From Pandoraea terrigena (GTDB lineage: Bacteria > Pseudomonadota > Gammaproteobacteria > Burkholderiales > Burkholderiaceae), in the NCBI RefSeq assembly GCF_902459705.1, contig NZ_CABPRU010000001.1, forward strand, positions 620,001 to 684,000: 64,000 nucleotides of DNA. The letters are read 5' to 3'. Each line of letters begins with the position of its first letter. Position 1 is the stretch's first letter. A program made the translations under genes and the position numbers. This document shows positions 46,632 through 54,914 of this stretch, in pieces. The notes beneath the pieces are model-generated. The model saw only the letters and a program-made list of their open reading frames with translations, was not told the origin of the DNA and did no database searches.

Positions 46632-47890
46632 GCGGCCTCCCGAGTGTTCTGAACGGTGGGGCCAGTGTCGTCGCCAGCGTCCTGTGTTCCGTATTTCGCG
46701 GCGTGCTCGGCGCGCAGACGGCGCACCAGTTCCAGCTCGGCCTGAAAGTCCACGTAATGCGGCAGCTTCAGATGCTGGACGAAGCCGGAGGCTTCGACGT
46801 TGTCGCTGTGATAGAGCACGAATTCCTGCTGCTGCGCGGGCGAGGTGACGGCGTCGCCCAGTTCCTGTGTGCGCAGTGCACGATCGACCAGCGACATGGC
46901 CAGCGCCTTGCGCTCGTTGTGGCCGAACGCGAGACCGTAACCTTGCGTGAACTGCGGCGGCACGTCCTGATTGCCGCCGAACTGCGTAACCATCTGACAC
47001 TCGGTCACAGCGATCTCGCCAATGTCGATGGCAAAGCCGAGTTCTTCCGGCACGATCTCCACGGCGACATGCCCGATGCGAATTTCCCCCGCGAACGGAT
47101 GATCGTTGCCATAGCCGCGCTGTGTGGAGTAGCCGAGAGCGAGCAGGAAGCCCTCGTCGCCGCGGGCGAGATTCTGCAACCGTGCCGTGCGCGATGCGGG
47201 TGTGAATAGCGGCGCCTGCACGAGATCATGCGGCTCGGGGTCGGTGCCATCGGCGCGCAGTGATTCGAGCAGGCCGTCGCGTCCGAGAATGTCGGTCACA
47301 CGCGGGGTGACGCCAATGGGCGGCACGCCAGGGATGGCGACATCACCCTGTGCGACGGCGTTGCGGGATTCGACACTTGCGGCGTCGTACGCGGTATCGG
47401 CATCGGCATCGGCATCGGCATCGGCATCGGCGCCGGCTTCGCCGGGCAATGGCTCACGGTCGCCGTGCGCGGGCGTCTCGTCTTCCGCGAGCAGCGCGAA
47501 GTCGAGCAACCGTTGCGTGTAGTCGTACGTGGCGCCCAGCACCTGACCGCCCGGTACGTCCTTGAACGTGGCGGAGATGCGGCGCGACAAGCGCATCGCG
47601 GCGGTGTCGAGGGGCGTTGTCGTGCCCAGGCGTGGCAGCGTCGTGCGATAGGCTCGCAGCAGGAAGATCGCTTCGACGAGATCGCCCGCCGCTTGTTTGA
47701 TCGCCAGTGCCGCGAGCGTCTCGTCATACAGCGCGCCTTCGCTCATCACGCGCGCGACGGCCAGACGCATCTGTTCGCGGATTTGCGTAACGCTCAGCGC
47801 AGGCACCTCGGGATTGCCGCGCCGCGCCCGGGCGAGCAGATCCCACGATTGTTCGATGGCGCGCTCGCCACCTTTGACTGCGACATACAT
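46628..47890 (-). CDS. phnI: C-P lyase core subunit PhnI
   Basis: A 420-residue subunit, longer than the usual 350-370. With PhnG, H and L it installs the ribose 1-phosphonate 5-triphosphate from ATP; PhnI alone acts as a nucleosidase. Family segments are MYVAVKGGERAIEQSW, QLAVARVMSEGALY-like LAVARVMSEGALYDE, and LGYSTQRGYGNDHPFAGEIRIGHVAVEI. The extra length lies partly in an Ala-Asp tract near residue 155 coded by a hexanucleotide repeat (47395-47430). ATG 47890 shares its A with the phnH stop (TGATG). Confidence 0.96.
   Translation of the reverse strand: MYVAVKGGERAIEQSWDLLARARRGNPEVPALSVTQIREQMRLAVARVMSEGALYDETLAALAIKQAAGDLVEAIFLLRAYRTTLPRLGTTTPLDTAAMRLSRRISATFKDVPGGQVLGATYDYTQRLLDFALLAEDETPAHGDREPLPGEAGADADADADADADTAYDAASVESRNAVAQGDVAIPGVPPIGVTPRVTDILGRDGLLESLRADGTDPEPHDLVQAPLFTPASRTARLQNLARGDEGFLLALGYSTQRGYGNDHPFAGEIRIGHVAVEIVPEELGFAIDIGEIAVTECQMVTQFGGNQDVPPQFTQGYGLAFGHNERKALAMSLVDRALRTQELGDAVTSPAQQQEFVLYHSDNVEASGFVQHLKLPHYVDFQAELELVRRLRAEHAAKYGTQDAGDDTGPTVQNTREAA
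47395..47430. repeat. Hexanucleotide repeat inside phnI
   Basis: Five perfect CATCGG units plus one TATCGG unit. In phnI (minus strand) they encode alternating Asp-Ala, giving an acidic linker. Length changes by slippage would stay in frame. Confidence 0.9.
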
Positions 47891-48525
47891 CAGCAAACCT
47901 CCACATGCGTGGTGCGCGGCAGGCCGAGCACCGTGTCGCCAGCGGCGATCAACAGGTCGAGCCCGGCGGGAAAGCGGGGGGCGAGCGCGGCGCGCGCTTG
48001 CCAGAAAGCCGTGTCGAGCCCGCCGACCGTCACGTCGGCATGCGAGGCGATGCCGGGGCCGCGCAGCCGCAGATGCAGGCCGCCCGTGCCGGTGTGACCG
48101 GCGGCGAGCGCTGGCACATCGACGATCAGCGTGGCGCTGTGTTCGGGCGATTCCGCCGTACCGAACGCGAAACGCTGGAGTGCGGGACAGCGTGCGGGAT
48201 CGGTGAGCAGCGCGAATTGCGCCGTCGCCAGATCCGCTTCGCCACTCAGCAAGGGCGCGCCCGTGTGAAAGCGCAGTGCGCTCGCCACTTCGAGCAGCGG
48301 AAACTGCAGCCAGACGGAGGTTGTCGCGTCGGCCAGGGCGAGCAGCGTGGCGCGCGCGGCGATGCTCGCTTCCTCGCTCGGCGCGAGCCGGCTGCCGACA
48401 CTGCGCAGCTCACCGGGGCGTGCCAGCGCGTCGAGCACTGCGCGGAACACGCCTTGTGCATCATGAACGGGATCGGCGAAGCCGGGTTGCAACTGCGACC
48501 AGTCAGGTATCGATGCCATCAACAT
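47890..48525 (-). CDS. phnH: C-P lyase core subunit PhnH
   Basis: A 211-residue subunit of the PhnGHIJ complex with a PLP-transferase-like fold but no cofactor lysine role. Visible family sequence: PGFADPVHDAQGVFRAVLDALARPG at the N-terminus, then LLALADATTSVWL and the C-terminal FPAGLDLLIAAGDTVLGLPRTTHVE. ATG 48525 directly follows the phnG TGA (TGAATG); an in-frame ATG two codons in is possible. Confidence 0.95.
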   Translation of the reverse strand: MLMASIPDWSQLQPGFADPVHDAQGVFRAVLDALARPGELRSVGSRLAPSEEASIAARATLLALADATTSVWLQFPLLEVASALRFHTGAPLLSGEADLATAQFALLTDPARCPALQRFAFGTAESPEHSATLIVDVPALAAGHTGTGGLHLRLRGPGIASHADVTVGGLDTAFWQARAALAPRFPAGLDLLIAAGDTVLGLPRTTHVEVC

Positions 48526-49014
48526 TCAGGCCTCCCGGACCATGGTGAAGAACTCGACGCGGCTCGCGGCCGTGTCGGCGTCGTTCCGGTTCGCGGTGGC
48601 CGCCAGCCGTCCGGCAATCGTGGCGAGCGGGCCGGCGGCGAGTCCATGGCGGTGATGCGGCATCTGCATGAGCGCATCGAGACGCGCCACGCGTGCGGCC
48701 CGCTCGGGGTCGCGGCCCAGCACGTAGCCGGTGCCGACGACGCCGTCTTGCTGACGCAACGTGCAGCGCGTGACGGTCGTCTCGCCGAGGTTAAAGCGAT
48801 CGCCGCAGCCGCCGACGCGGCCTTGCACCATCACCAGTCCGGTCTGCGGTGCGCGCAGCCAGACGAATTCGGGGGCGCCCGGACAGCGGGCGATGGCGTC
48901 GTCAAGTTCGTCGCGCGTGGCGCGGGCGAGCAGCGCGAGCCATTGCGCGCGGGCGGGCGGGGCGGCGTTGCCCTCGCCCTCGCCGCACGCCGTGTGGGAA
49001 GAAGTGTTCGGCAT
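48526..49014 (-). CDS. phnG: C-P lyase core subunit PhnG
   Basis: A 162-residue subunit of the C-P lyase core. The family region is RAQWLALLARATRDELDDAI, then APQTGLVMVQGRVGGCGDRFNLGETTVTRCTL and GTGYVLGRDPERAARVARLDALMQ. It is the first gene of phnGHIJKLM. The 94-bp spacer to the divergent phnF contains a PhnF-type palindrome and a Pho-box-like site, which place the operon under phosphonate and probably phosphate control. Confidence 0.95.
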   Translation of the reverse strand: MPNTSSHTACGEGEGNAAPPARAQWLALLARATRDELDDAIARCPGAPEFVWLRAPQTGLVMVQGRVGGCGDRFNLGETTVTRCTLRQQDGVVGTGYVLGRDPERAARVARLDALMQMPHHRHGLAAGPLATIAGRLAATANRNDADTAASRVEFFTMVREA

Positions 49015-49018
49015 GATT

Positions 49019-49034
49019 GTCTAGTCGTATAGAC
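49019..49034. promoter_or_regulatory. Candidate PhnF (GntR/HutC) operator
   Basis: GTCTA, 6 nt, TAGAC is a perfect inverted repeat 5 bp upstream of the phnG start and 75 bp upstream of phnF. HutC-type regulators commonly bind GTCTA/TAGAC or GT-rich dyads of this size. Position between phnF and its target makes PhnF the likely binder. Confidence 0.65.
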
Positions 49035-49097
49035 GTGTGTATGATTGCAATAACTTCGGATGGGGTAATGCACGCGAACTCATTACAACTTTGCCGG

Positions 49098-49115
49098 GTG
49101 TCAATTTGATGACAG
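49098..49115 (-). promoter_or_regulatory. Pho-box-like site facing phnG
   Basis: On the minus strand CTGTCAT-CAAA-TTGACAC has one perfect and one 5-of-7 half-site at the 11-bp PhoB period, ending 84 bp upstream of phnG. It overlaps the phnF start codon at 49109, so PhoB binding could activate phnG-M and hinder phnF at once. Confidence 0.55.
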
Positions 49116-49870
49116 CACAACTCGAACGTGGCGGCGGCGTCGCCGTCTGGCGGCAGATTGCACAGATTCTTGCCACCGAAATCGGTGAGCGCCGCTATGG
49201 CGAGGGTTTGCCCGACGACCGCCTGCCGAGCGAGACCGAACTCGCACAGCGCTTCGGCGTGAACCGTCACACGGTGCGCCGTGCCATTCTCGGGCTCTCG
49301 GAGCAGGGGCTCGTGAATGTCGAGCACGGTCGCGGCACTTTCGTGCAGGCGGGGGCCATCGGCTACGTGATCGGACGTCGCACGCGTTTTACCGAAAATC
49401 TCTCTCAGCACAATCTCAAGACAGCGCAACAGATTCTTTCGGCGCAGAAGGTGAAGGCGGAGGCCGCCGTGGCGCATGCGCTCGAGATTCGCGTGGGGGC
49501 GCCGGTGTATCGCGTCGAACTCACGCGCCGCAGTCTCGACACCCAAGGCATCGAGTTACCGCTCGCGTACAGCGAGAACTGGTTTCCGGCGGCGCGCTTT
49601 CCCGACTTCCCCGACGTCTTCGCGCAACACACATCGATCAGTGCAACGCTTGCGAGCTTCGGAGTCACGGACTACACGCGGCGCGAGAGCCGAATCGGGG
49701 CGCGGCTTCCGGACGGCGAGATCGCACGGCATCTTGGCATCAATCGTCAGCAGCCGGTGCTGAGTGTGGAGAGTACCGACGTCGACGAAGCGGGCAAGCC
49801 CGTCAAGTACGGCATCGCCTATTTCCCGGCGGATCGCATGCAACTCGTGGTGCAGGGAGAGATGGCATGA
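49109..49870 (+). CDS. phnF: Phosphonate-operon GntR/HutC-family regulator PhnF
   Basis: A 253-residue regulator: GntR helix-turn-helix at about residues 10-80 (VAVWRQIAQILATEIGERRYGEGLPDDRLPSETELAQRFGVNRHTVRRAILGLSEQGLVNVEHGRGTFV), then a UTRA/HutC ligand-binding domain with AYSENWFPAARFPDFPDVF. PhnF represses phn genes and is relieved by a phosphonate-pathway ligand or phosphate starvation. ATG 49109 is chosen so the domain begins properly. It is divergent from phnG, and its stop overlaps the DUF1045 gene by 4 nt. Confidence 0.93.
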   Translation: MTAQLERGGGVAVWRQIAQILATEIGERRYGEGLPDDRLPSETELAQRFGVNRHTVRRAILGLSEQGLVNVEHGRGTFVQAGAIGYVIGRRTRFTENLSQHNLKTAQQILSAQKVKAEAAVAHALEIRVGAPVYRVELTRRSLDTQGIELPLAYSENWFPAARFPDFPDVFAQHTSISATLASFGVTDYTRRESRIGARLPDGEIARHLGINRQQPVLSVESTDVDEAGKPVKYGIAYFPADRMQLVVQGEMA

Positions 49871-50616
49871 GCGAGGCGCCGCAATTGACGATCGATCTGT
49901 CCGTGGCTCGGTTTGCGATCTACTACGCGCCATCCGCAGGCTCGTGCTGGTGGAACGAAGGCAGCCGGTGGCTGGGACGTGACGCGATCACCGGGCGCCT
50001 GCTCAATGCGCCGCAAGTGCCGGGCCTGTCCCGTTCGCTGCATGAGGTGACGGCCGATCCACGGCGTTATGGATTGCACGCGACGCTCAAGGCGCCGATG
50101 AGGCTCGCGTCTCAGGACGGGCTTGCGCGTTTGTCCGGTATCGCCACCGCAGTGGCCGCGCGTCATGCACCATTTGATCTCGCAGTACACACCGATGTCG
50201 TCGATACCGACAACGGCAAGCAGCCGGGCTTTGTTGCGCTTTGTCCCACTGTCGGGTCTGTGGGCACGAAGGCGGTCGATGCCCTCGCTGCCGACTGCGT
50301 GCAGTCGTTCGACGATCTGCGCGCACCGCCGACGGACGTGGAATTGGCTAAACGTAACGCGCAACCGTTATCGTTACGTCAACGCGAATTGCTCGCGCAG
50401 TGGGGATATCCGTACGTGTTCGATGAGTTCCGATTTCATGTGACGCTGTCCGATCGTGTGGACGCAAGCGACGCGGCCGCGATTGCCAACTGGTGGCAAC
50501 CGCGCGTGCAGGCGCTTGGGGTCATGCGCGTCGACAGTCTGGCGCTCTTCGTGCAACCGGCGCCCGGCGAGCCGTTCCTGCTGCACGAACGCTTCGTCTT
50601 CGGGGAGGGCGCATGA
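49867..50616 (+). CDS. DUF1045 phosphonate-operon protein, 2H phosphoesterase-like
   Basis: A 249-residue protein of the DUF1045/phosphonate-metabolism-associated family. It has two H-x-T-L motifs, His71-Ala-Thr-Leu and His191-Val-Thr-Leu, placed 120 residues apart in beta-strand contexts. That is the signature of the 2H phosphoesterase superfamily, whose members open cyclic nucleotide or ribose phosphates. It overlaps phnF and phnN by 4 nt each, in the slot where phnP lies in E. coli, and no metallo-beta-lactamase PhnP is visible. I infer that it hydrolyses 5-phosphoribosyl 1,2-cyclic phosphate to ribose 1,5-bisphosphate. Family membership is firm; the reaction is inference. Confidence 0.88.
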   Translation: MSEAPQLTIDLSVARFAIYYAPSAGSCWWNEGSRWLGRDAITGRLLNAPQVPGLSRSLHEVTADPRRYGLHATLKAPMRLASQDGLARLSGIATAVAARHAPFDLAVHTDVVDTDNGKQPGFVALCPTVGSVGTKAVDALAADCVQSFDDLRAPPTDVELAKRNAQPLSLRQRELLAQWGYPYVFDEFRFHVTLSDRVDASDAAAIANWWQPRVQALGVMRVDSLALFVQPAPGEPFLLHERFVFGEGA

Positions 50617-51179
50617 ATCACTCACGCCTCTTTTACGTGATGGGGCCATCGGGCGCGGGCAAGGACTCGTTGCTGGCATACGCACGCGAGCGGATCGGTA
50701 CGGCGTTGGCCGGTGGCGCGCCGGTGCTTTTCGCGCATCGCTACATCACGCGAGCGCCATCCGAAGGGGAAAACCACGTGGCGCTATCGCACGCCGAATT
50801 CGCGGTGCGCCACTCGCTGGGTTGCTTCGCGCTCGACTGGACGAGCCACGACTGCCGGTATGGCATCGGCATCGAGATCGATGCCTGGCTGGCGTCCGGG
50901 GCGAATGTCGTCATCAACGGGTCGCGTGCGTTTCTGGCGCAAGCGGTCCATCGTTACGGTGAGCGCCTGCATGTGGTGGAAGTCCGCGTCGATCCGGCCG
51001 TGCGTGCCCGACGCCTCGCCTGCCGCGGCCGCGAAACCGGCGACGCCCTCGACAAGCGCGTCGCGCATCAGGTGCAATGGACGCCCCCCGCAGGCATTCC
51101 CCTCACGGTGATTGCCAATGACGGCGCGTTGGCGCAGGCGGGGGATCGTCTCCTCAATTTGCTGACGAAGCCGGGCTGA
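50613..51179 (+). CDS. phnN: Ribose 1,5-bisphosphate phosphokinase PhnN
   Basis: A 188-residue guanylate-kinase-like enzyme that converts ribose 1,5-bisphosphate to PRPP, the last step of C-P lyase sugar recycling. Walker A is GPSGAGKDS (residues 11-19); ALDWTSHDCRYGIGIEIDAWL and VVINGSRAFL are PhnN-typical. Its ATG overlaps the DUF1045 stop by 4 nt. Together with prs-independent PRPP return, it implies the ribose unit is fully recovered. Confidence 0.94.
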   Translation: MNHSRLFYVMGPSGAGKDSLLAYARERIGTALAGGAPVLFAHRYITRAPSEGENHVALSHAEFAVRHSLGCFALDWTSHDCRYGIGIEIDAWLASGANVVINGSRAFLAQAVHRYGERLHVVEVRVDPAVRARRLACRGRETGDALDKRVAHQVQWTPPAGIPLTVIANDGALAQAGDRLLNLLTKPG

Positions 51180-51301
51180 GCCTTGGGGGCCAGGGCGGGT
51201 CGCGACACCGAAGACGGGCGGACTCGCCGCCGCTTCTGTAAAATGCCGCTTTTGCCTCGATTTCGCGCGCTTCCAGCGGGGGCGCGTCCGGTCTCTGACG
51301 T

Positions 51302-52153
51302 ATGTCTTTTGCTTGTATTGCGGCGGCGCGCCGCTTCGACGACACGGCGCATCTGCCGCTGGTGATCGGTTCGCAGCGTTATGGGTGGATTCGCCGTCGC
51401 GACGCCGAGTCACTGTGCCATTGGCCCGACGTGTTCGAGATCAGCTCGCTCGCGGTCCGTATCCATCCGCGCCACGATACGTGCGAAGCGCGCACGGCGG
51501 CGCTGGTGCCGGTGATCGAAGCCCTGGCGGCCCAGGGTCTCATCACGGGCTGGCGCAACGAGCGTTACGCGATTCGTCAGCGGCTCTATGACGCACCGCT
51601 CGCCTGGATCGAACGGGCGGCCTCGCGCTTTTTCGGCACGCGCACGTTCGCCGTGCACGTGAACGGATACGTACCGGCCCGCTTCGTCGGTGAGGCGCCG
51701 ACGCTATGGATTGCGCGGCGCAGTGTGCTCAAGGCGACCGATCCCGGCTGGCTTGATAATACGGCCGCCGGGGGCATCGGCAATGGGATCGGCGTGGGCG
51801 ACACGCTCGTCAAGGAGTGCTGGGAAGAGGCCGGCATCCCGGCCCATCTGGCGAGCGACGCGCGGCCCGGCCGCACGCTGCATATCCTCGCGGAAATTCC
51901 TGAGGGCGTGCAGTCCGAGCAGATTTTCGTCTACGATCTCGCGCTGCCGCGCGGCTTCGTGCCGGAGAACCAGGACGGCGAGGCAAGTGCGCACTGGCTG
52001 TGCTCGGCCGGCGACGTGCGCGAGGTGATCGCCGACGGCAAGATGACTGTCGACGCGAGCCTGGCCAGCCTCGATTTCCTGCTGCGCGAGGGCGTCATTC
52101 GCGCGAAGGACTGCGCCGGGATCGAGGCGTTGTTCAGGCCGGCGGACGAATGA
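51302..52153 (+). CDS. DUF4743/NUDIX hydrolase
   Basis: A 283-residue protein: an N-terminal DUF4743 domain (about 1-120) and a C-terminal NUDIX domain, homologous to the C-terminal part of eukaryotic thiamine pyrophosphokinase-fused NUDIX proteins. The NUDIX helix reads KECWEEAG (residues 171-178), matching RExxEExG with Lys for Arg, but the upstream GX5E glutamate is replaced by Ile, as is common in this subfamily. A diphosphate-containing substrate, perhaps a damaged thiamine diphosphate, is likely by homology. It lies 122 nt after phnN and may not belong to the phn unit. Confidence 0.87.
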   Translation: MSFACIAAARRFDDTAHLPLVIGSQRYGWIRRRDAESLCHWPDVFEISSLAVRIHPRHDTCEARTAALVPVIEALAAQGLITGWRNERYAIRQRLYDAPLAWIERAASRFFGTRTFAVHVNGYVPARFVGEAPTLWIARRSVLKATDPGWLDNTAAGGIGNGIGVGDTLVKECWEEAGIPAHLASDARPGRTLHILAEIPEGVQSEQIFVYDLALPRGFVPENQDGEASAHWLCSAGDVREVIADGKMTVDASLASLDFLLREGVIRAKDCAGIEALFRPADE

Positions 52154-52232
52154 TCGCGGCACTCGGCCGCACGGCCATCGACACCGAATTCAACACTGCA
52201 ACGACATTGCAAGCCTTTGCCCAGGAGCAATC

Positions 52233-53105
52233 ATGGCACCGATCGAAAATAGCTACATCCTGAAGTTGTCCTGCCCGGACCGTCCCGGCATCGTCCACGC
52301 GGTGGCCGGTTTCCTGGTCGAGCGCGGCGGCAACATTCTCGACTCGGCGCAGTTCAATGATCGCTTCACCGGCGGCTTCTTCATGCGCGTGCATTTCCAG
52401 CAACTGCCGGGCCAGAGCGATCTGGCCGCGTTGCAGCGCGACTTCGCCCCGCTCGCCACGCAATACGAGATGCAGTGGGAACTGGTCGACGCCGCGATCA
52501 AGCCGCGCGTCATGCTCATGGTCTCGAAGATCGGTCACTGCCTGAACGATCTGTTGTTCCGCTACAAGACGGGCCAGCTCAACATCGAGATTCCGGCGAT
52601 CGTCTCGAACCACAAGGATTTCTACCAACTGGCCGCGAGCTACAACATTCCGTTCCACTACCTGCCGCTCATGAACGCGACGCCGGAATCGAAGGCGGCG
52701 CAGGAGGCCAAGGTGTATGAGCTGGTGCGGGACAACGACATCGATCTGGTCGTCCTCGCGCGCTACATGCAGGTGCTCTCCAGCGACCTGTGCGAGAAGC
52801 TCGCGGGTCGTGCGATCAACATTCACCACTCGTTCCTGCCGAGCTTCAAGGGCGCGAAGCCGTACTATCAGGCGTTCGACCGTGGCGTGAAGCTCATTGG
52901 GGCGACGGCGCACTACGTGACGTCGGATCTCGACGAAGGTCCGATCATCGAGCAGGAAGTCGAACGCGTGGATCACACGATGGATCCGGAGCAACTGACC
53001 GCCATTGGGCGCGACGTGGAATGTGTGGCGCTGGCGCGCGCCGTGCGTTATCACGCCGAGCACCGCATTCTGCTCAACGGCCACAAGACGGTGATCTTCC
53101 GCTGA
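52233..53105 (+). CDS. purU: Formyltetrahydrofolate deformylase
   Basis: A 290-residue enzyme hydrolysing 10-formyl-THF to THF and formate, which balances one-carbon pools. An N-terminal ACT domain (residues about 8-85, LSCPDRPGIVHAVAGFLVERGGNILDSAQF) is followed by the formyltransferase-fold domain with LARYMQVLSSDLCEKLAGRAINIHHSFLPSFKGAKPY (catalytic Asn-His region) and GATAHYVTSDLDEGPIIEQE (catalytic Asp). It is followed by a strong terminator. A direct link to phosphonate catabolism is not evident. Confidence 0.96.
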   Translation: MAPIENSYILKLSCPDRPGIVHAVAGFLVERGGNILDSAQFNDRFTGGFFMRVHFQQLPGQSDLAALQRDFAPLATQYEMQWELVDAAIKPRVMLMVSKIGHCLNDLLFRYKTGQLNIEIPAIVSNHKDFYQLAASYNIPFHYLPLMNATPESKAAQEAKVYELVRDNDIDLVVLARYMQVLSSDLCEKLAGRAINIHHSFLPSFKGAKPYYQAFDRGVKLIGATAHYVTSDLDEGPIIEQEVERVDHTMDPEQLTAIGRDVECVALARAVRYHAEHRILLNGHKTVIFR

Positions 53106-53144
53106 GCGACGCGGTCGGCTCGCGCCGAGCAATGTGCCCAACGT

Positions 53145-53184
53145 AAAGCGCCCGGAACGTGAGGTTCCGGGCGCTTTCGTTTTG
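53145..53184 (+). terminator. Terminator after purU
   Basis: AAAGCGCCCGGAAC / GTTCCGGGCGCTTT form a 14-bp perfect stem with a 5-nt loop, followed by CGTTTTG. The A/T ends make it usable on both strands, so it may also serve the convergent MFS gene that stops at 53222. Confidence 0.88.
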
Positions 53185-53221
53185 AAGCGATGAACGGACG
53201 AGCAAACGGTCGGGCAGGGCG

Positions 53222-54592
53222 CTAGGTGCGCCGCGCCAGCTCACTGCCGGCATCGCGCGCGAGCCGCATGATCGACATCGTCGAACTCACGGCAATCAGC
53301 CCCACCACCAGGAATGCCCACGGGAAGTCGACATCGATCACATGATCGCGCCCGTGCAACCAGGACGATGTCTGCAACACGGCGGCGCCGATGGTGATGC
53401 CCAGCGTGAGCGACACCTGTTGGGCGACGCTGGCCAGGCTCGTCGCCTGGCTCATGCGCTGTGCTGGCACGTCCGCGTATGAAATGGCGTTCAGGCTCGT
53501 GAACTGCAACGAGCGGAAGCATCCGCCGAACAGCAGCGTGCCGAGAATCACCAGGTGCGACGTCTGGGCGGTGAACAAGCCATAGCCGCCCAGCGTCGCC
53601 GACGCCACCAGCGCGTTGGTCATCAGCACGCGGCGAAAGCCCCAGCGTTGCAGAATGCGCAGCGAGAGCGTCTTCATGAACATCGCGCCTGCCGCCGAAA
53701 TGAACGTGAGCGCACCCGATTCCATCGGCGTCATGCCGAAACCCAGTTGGAGCATGAGCGGCAGCAGGAACGGCGTTGCGCCGACGCCAATGCGAAACAG
53801 GGTGCCGCCCGCGACGCCCGCGCGGAACGTGGGGATGCGAAAGAGGTCGAGCCGCAGTAGCGGATGCGCGAGCCCCTTCGCGTGACGCAGGTAGGCCACG
53901 AGCAGCGCCGCGCCGATGGCGACGAGGCTCAGCGCGAGCGGCACGGGGATCAGATGGCGGCCGATGGTCGACAAACCCAGCATCAGGATCGAGAGTCCGA
54001 GGCCCGACAGCACGAAGCCCAGGATGTCGAGCGGCGGCACGTCGTCCTCATACAGATCGGGAATGTACTTCGTCGCGAGGATGAAGCCGAGCACGCCGAT
54101 GGGAATGTTGATGAAGAAGATCCAGCGCCAATGCCAGTAGGTGGTGATGAAACCGCCGAGCGGCGGGCCGAGCACCGGGCCGACCAGCGCGGGGATCGTC
54201 AGGTAGTTGAGCGCACGCACCATGTCGCGCTTTTCCACGGACTTGAGCAAGGCGAGGCGTCCCACCGGGACCATCATCGCGCCGCCCATGCCTTGCATGA
54301 AGCGCGCGATCACCAACTCGGGGAGCGTGCTTGAGATGCCACAGCAGATCGAGCCGAGCACGAACACGCCGATGGCTGTGCGAAAGACATTGCGCGTGCC
54401 GAAGCGATCGGCAATCCACCCGCTGATCGGAATGAAGACCGCAAGGCTGATGAGGTAGGTCGTGAGCGCGAGCTTGAGCGTGATCGGGCTCTCGCCGAGA
54501 TCTTGCGCGATCAATGGCAACGAGGTGGACAACACGGTCGAATCCATGTTCTCCATGAACAGCGCGCAGGCGACTATCAGTGGAACAAGCAT
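53222..54592 (-). CDS. MFS drug/metabolite exporter, DHA2 type
   Basis: A 456-residue (from this start) membrane protein with about 14 helices. It carries the DHA2 features ALFMENMDSTVLSTSLPLIAQDLG, the loop WIADRFGTRNVFRTA, and the motif C-like LVGPVLGPPLGGFITTYWHWRWIFFINIPIG. It is likely a proton-driven efflux pump; substrate unknown. ATG 54592 (MLVPLIVACALFMENMD) places the first helix at the N-terminus. An in-frame open stretch reaches back to 54775 and would add a basic leader of about 60 residues, so the start is uncertain. Confidence 0.88.
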   Translation of the reverse strand: MLVPLIVACALFMENMDSTVLSTSLPLIAQDLGESPITLKLALTTYLISLAVFIPISGWIADRFGTRNVFRTAIGVFVLGSICCGISSTLPELVIARFMQGMGGAMMVPVGRLALLKSVEKRDMVRALNYLTIPALVGPVLGPPLGGFITTYWHWRWIFFINIPIGVLGFILATKYIPDLYEDDVPPLDILGFVLSGLGLSILMLGLSTIGRHLIPVPLALSLVAIGAALLVAYLRHAKGLAHPLLRLDLFRIPTFRAGVAGGTLFRIGVGATPFLLPLMLQLGFGMTPMESGALTFISAAGAMFMKTLSLRILQRWGFRRVLMTNALVASATLGGYGLFTAQTSHLVILGTLLFGGCFRSLQFTSLNAISYADVPAQRMSQATSLASVAQQVSLTLGITIGAAVLQTSSWLHGRDHVIDVDFPWAFLVVGLIAVSSTMSIMRLARDAGSELARRT

Positions 54593-54914
54593 GAGGCGTG
54601 ACGTTGCCGTCGCGGCAACCGGATAAGCAAACGAAGAACAACTCGACGCAAGAGCGGCGGCGCGTCGGCAGGGGGCAATCGATAACACGGCGGTGCGCCG
54701 CTCATGGCAGGCTGCGATGGCGGCGCAGTGAGCGTTATAGCAAACTTCGTCGCGGTCCGTGCCGGACGTGCGCACCGTCAGGTGTCATGCGGGTTTTCAC
54801 GGGGTCCACGCCGCACGACATCGTTTTGGAGAGCGGAATGCGGTGTCGCAGCACAATACGTCGTTGCGGCTGGCGAAACGTGTTGCCGGTCGATGTAATG
54901 GCCGGCGTTCTCGC
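54593..54914. other. Spacer between DUF488 gene and MFS exporter gene
   Basis: 322 bp between two minus-strand genes. The part next to the exporter (54593-54775) stays open in the exporter frame and might encode an N-terminal extension. The rest shows no gene, strong promoter or hairpin that I can support. Confidence 0.4.

Noticed and set aside
47395-47430. CRISPR-like array
   Set aside because: The unit is 6 bp with no spacers and lies inside phnI; it is a simple coding microsatellite. No CRISPR array occurs in the window.
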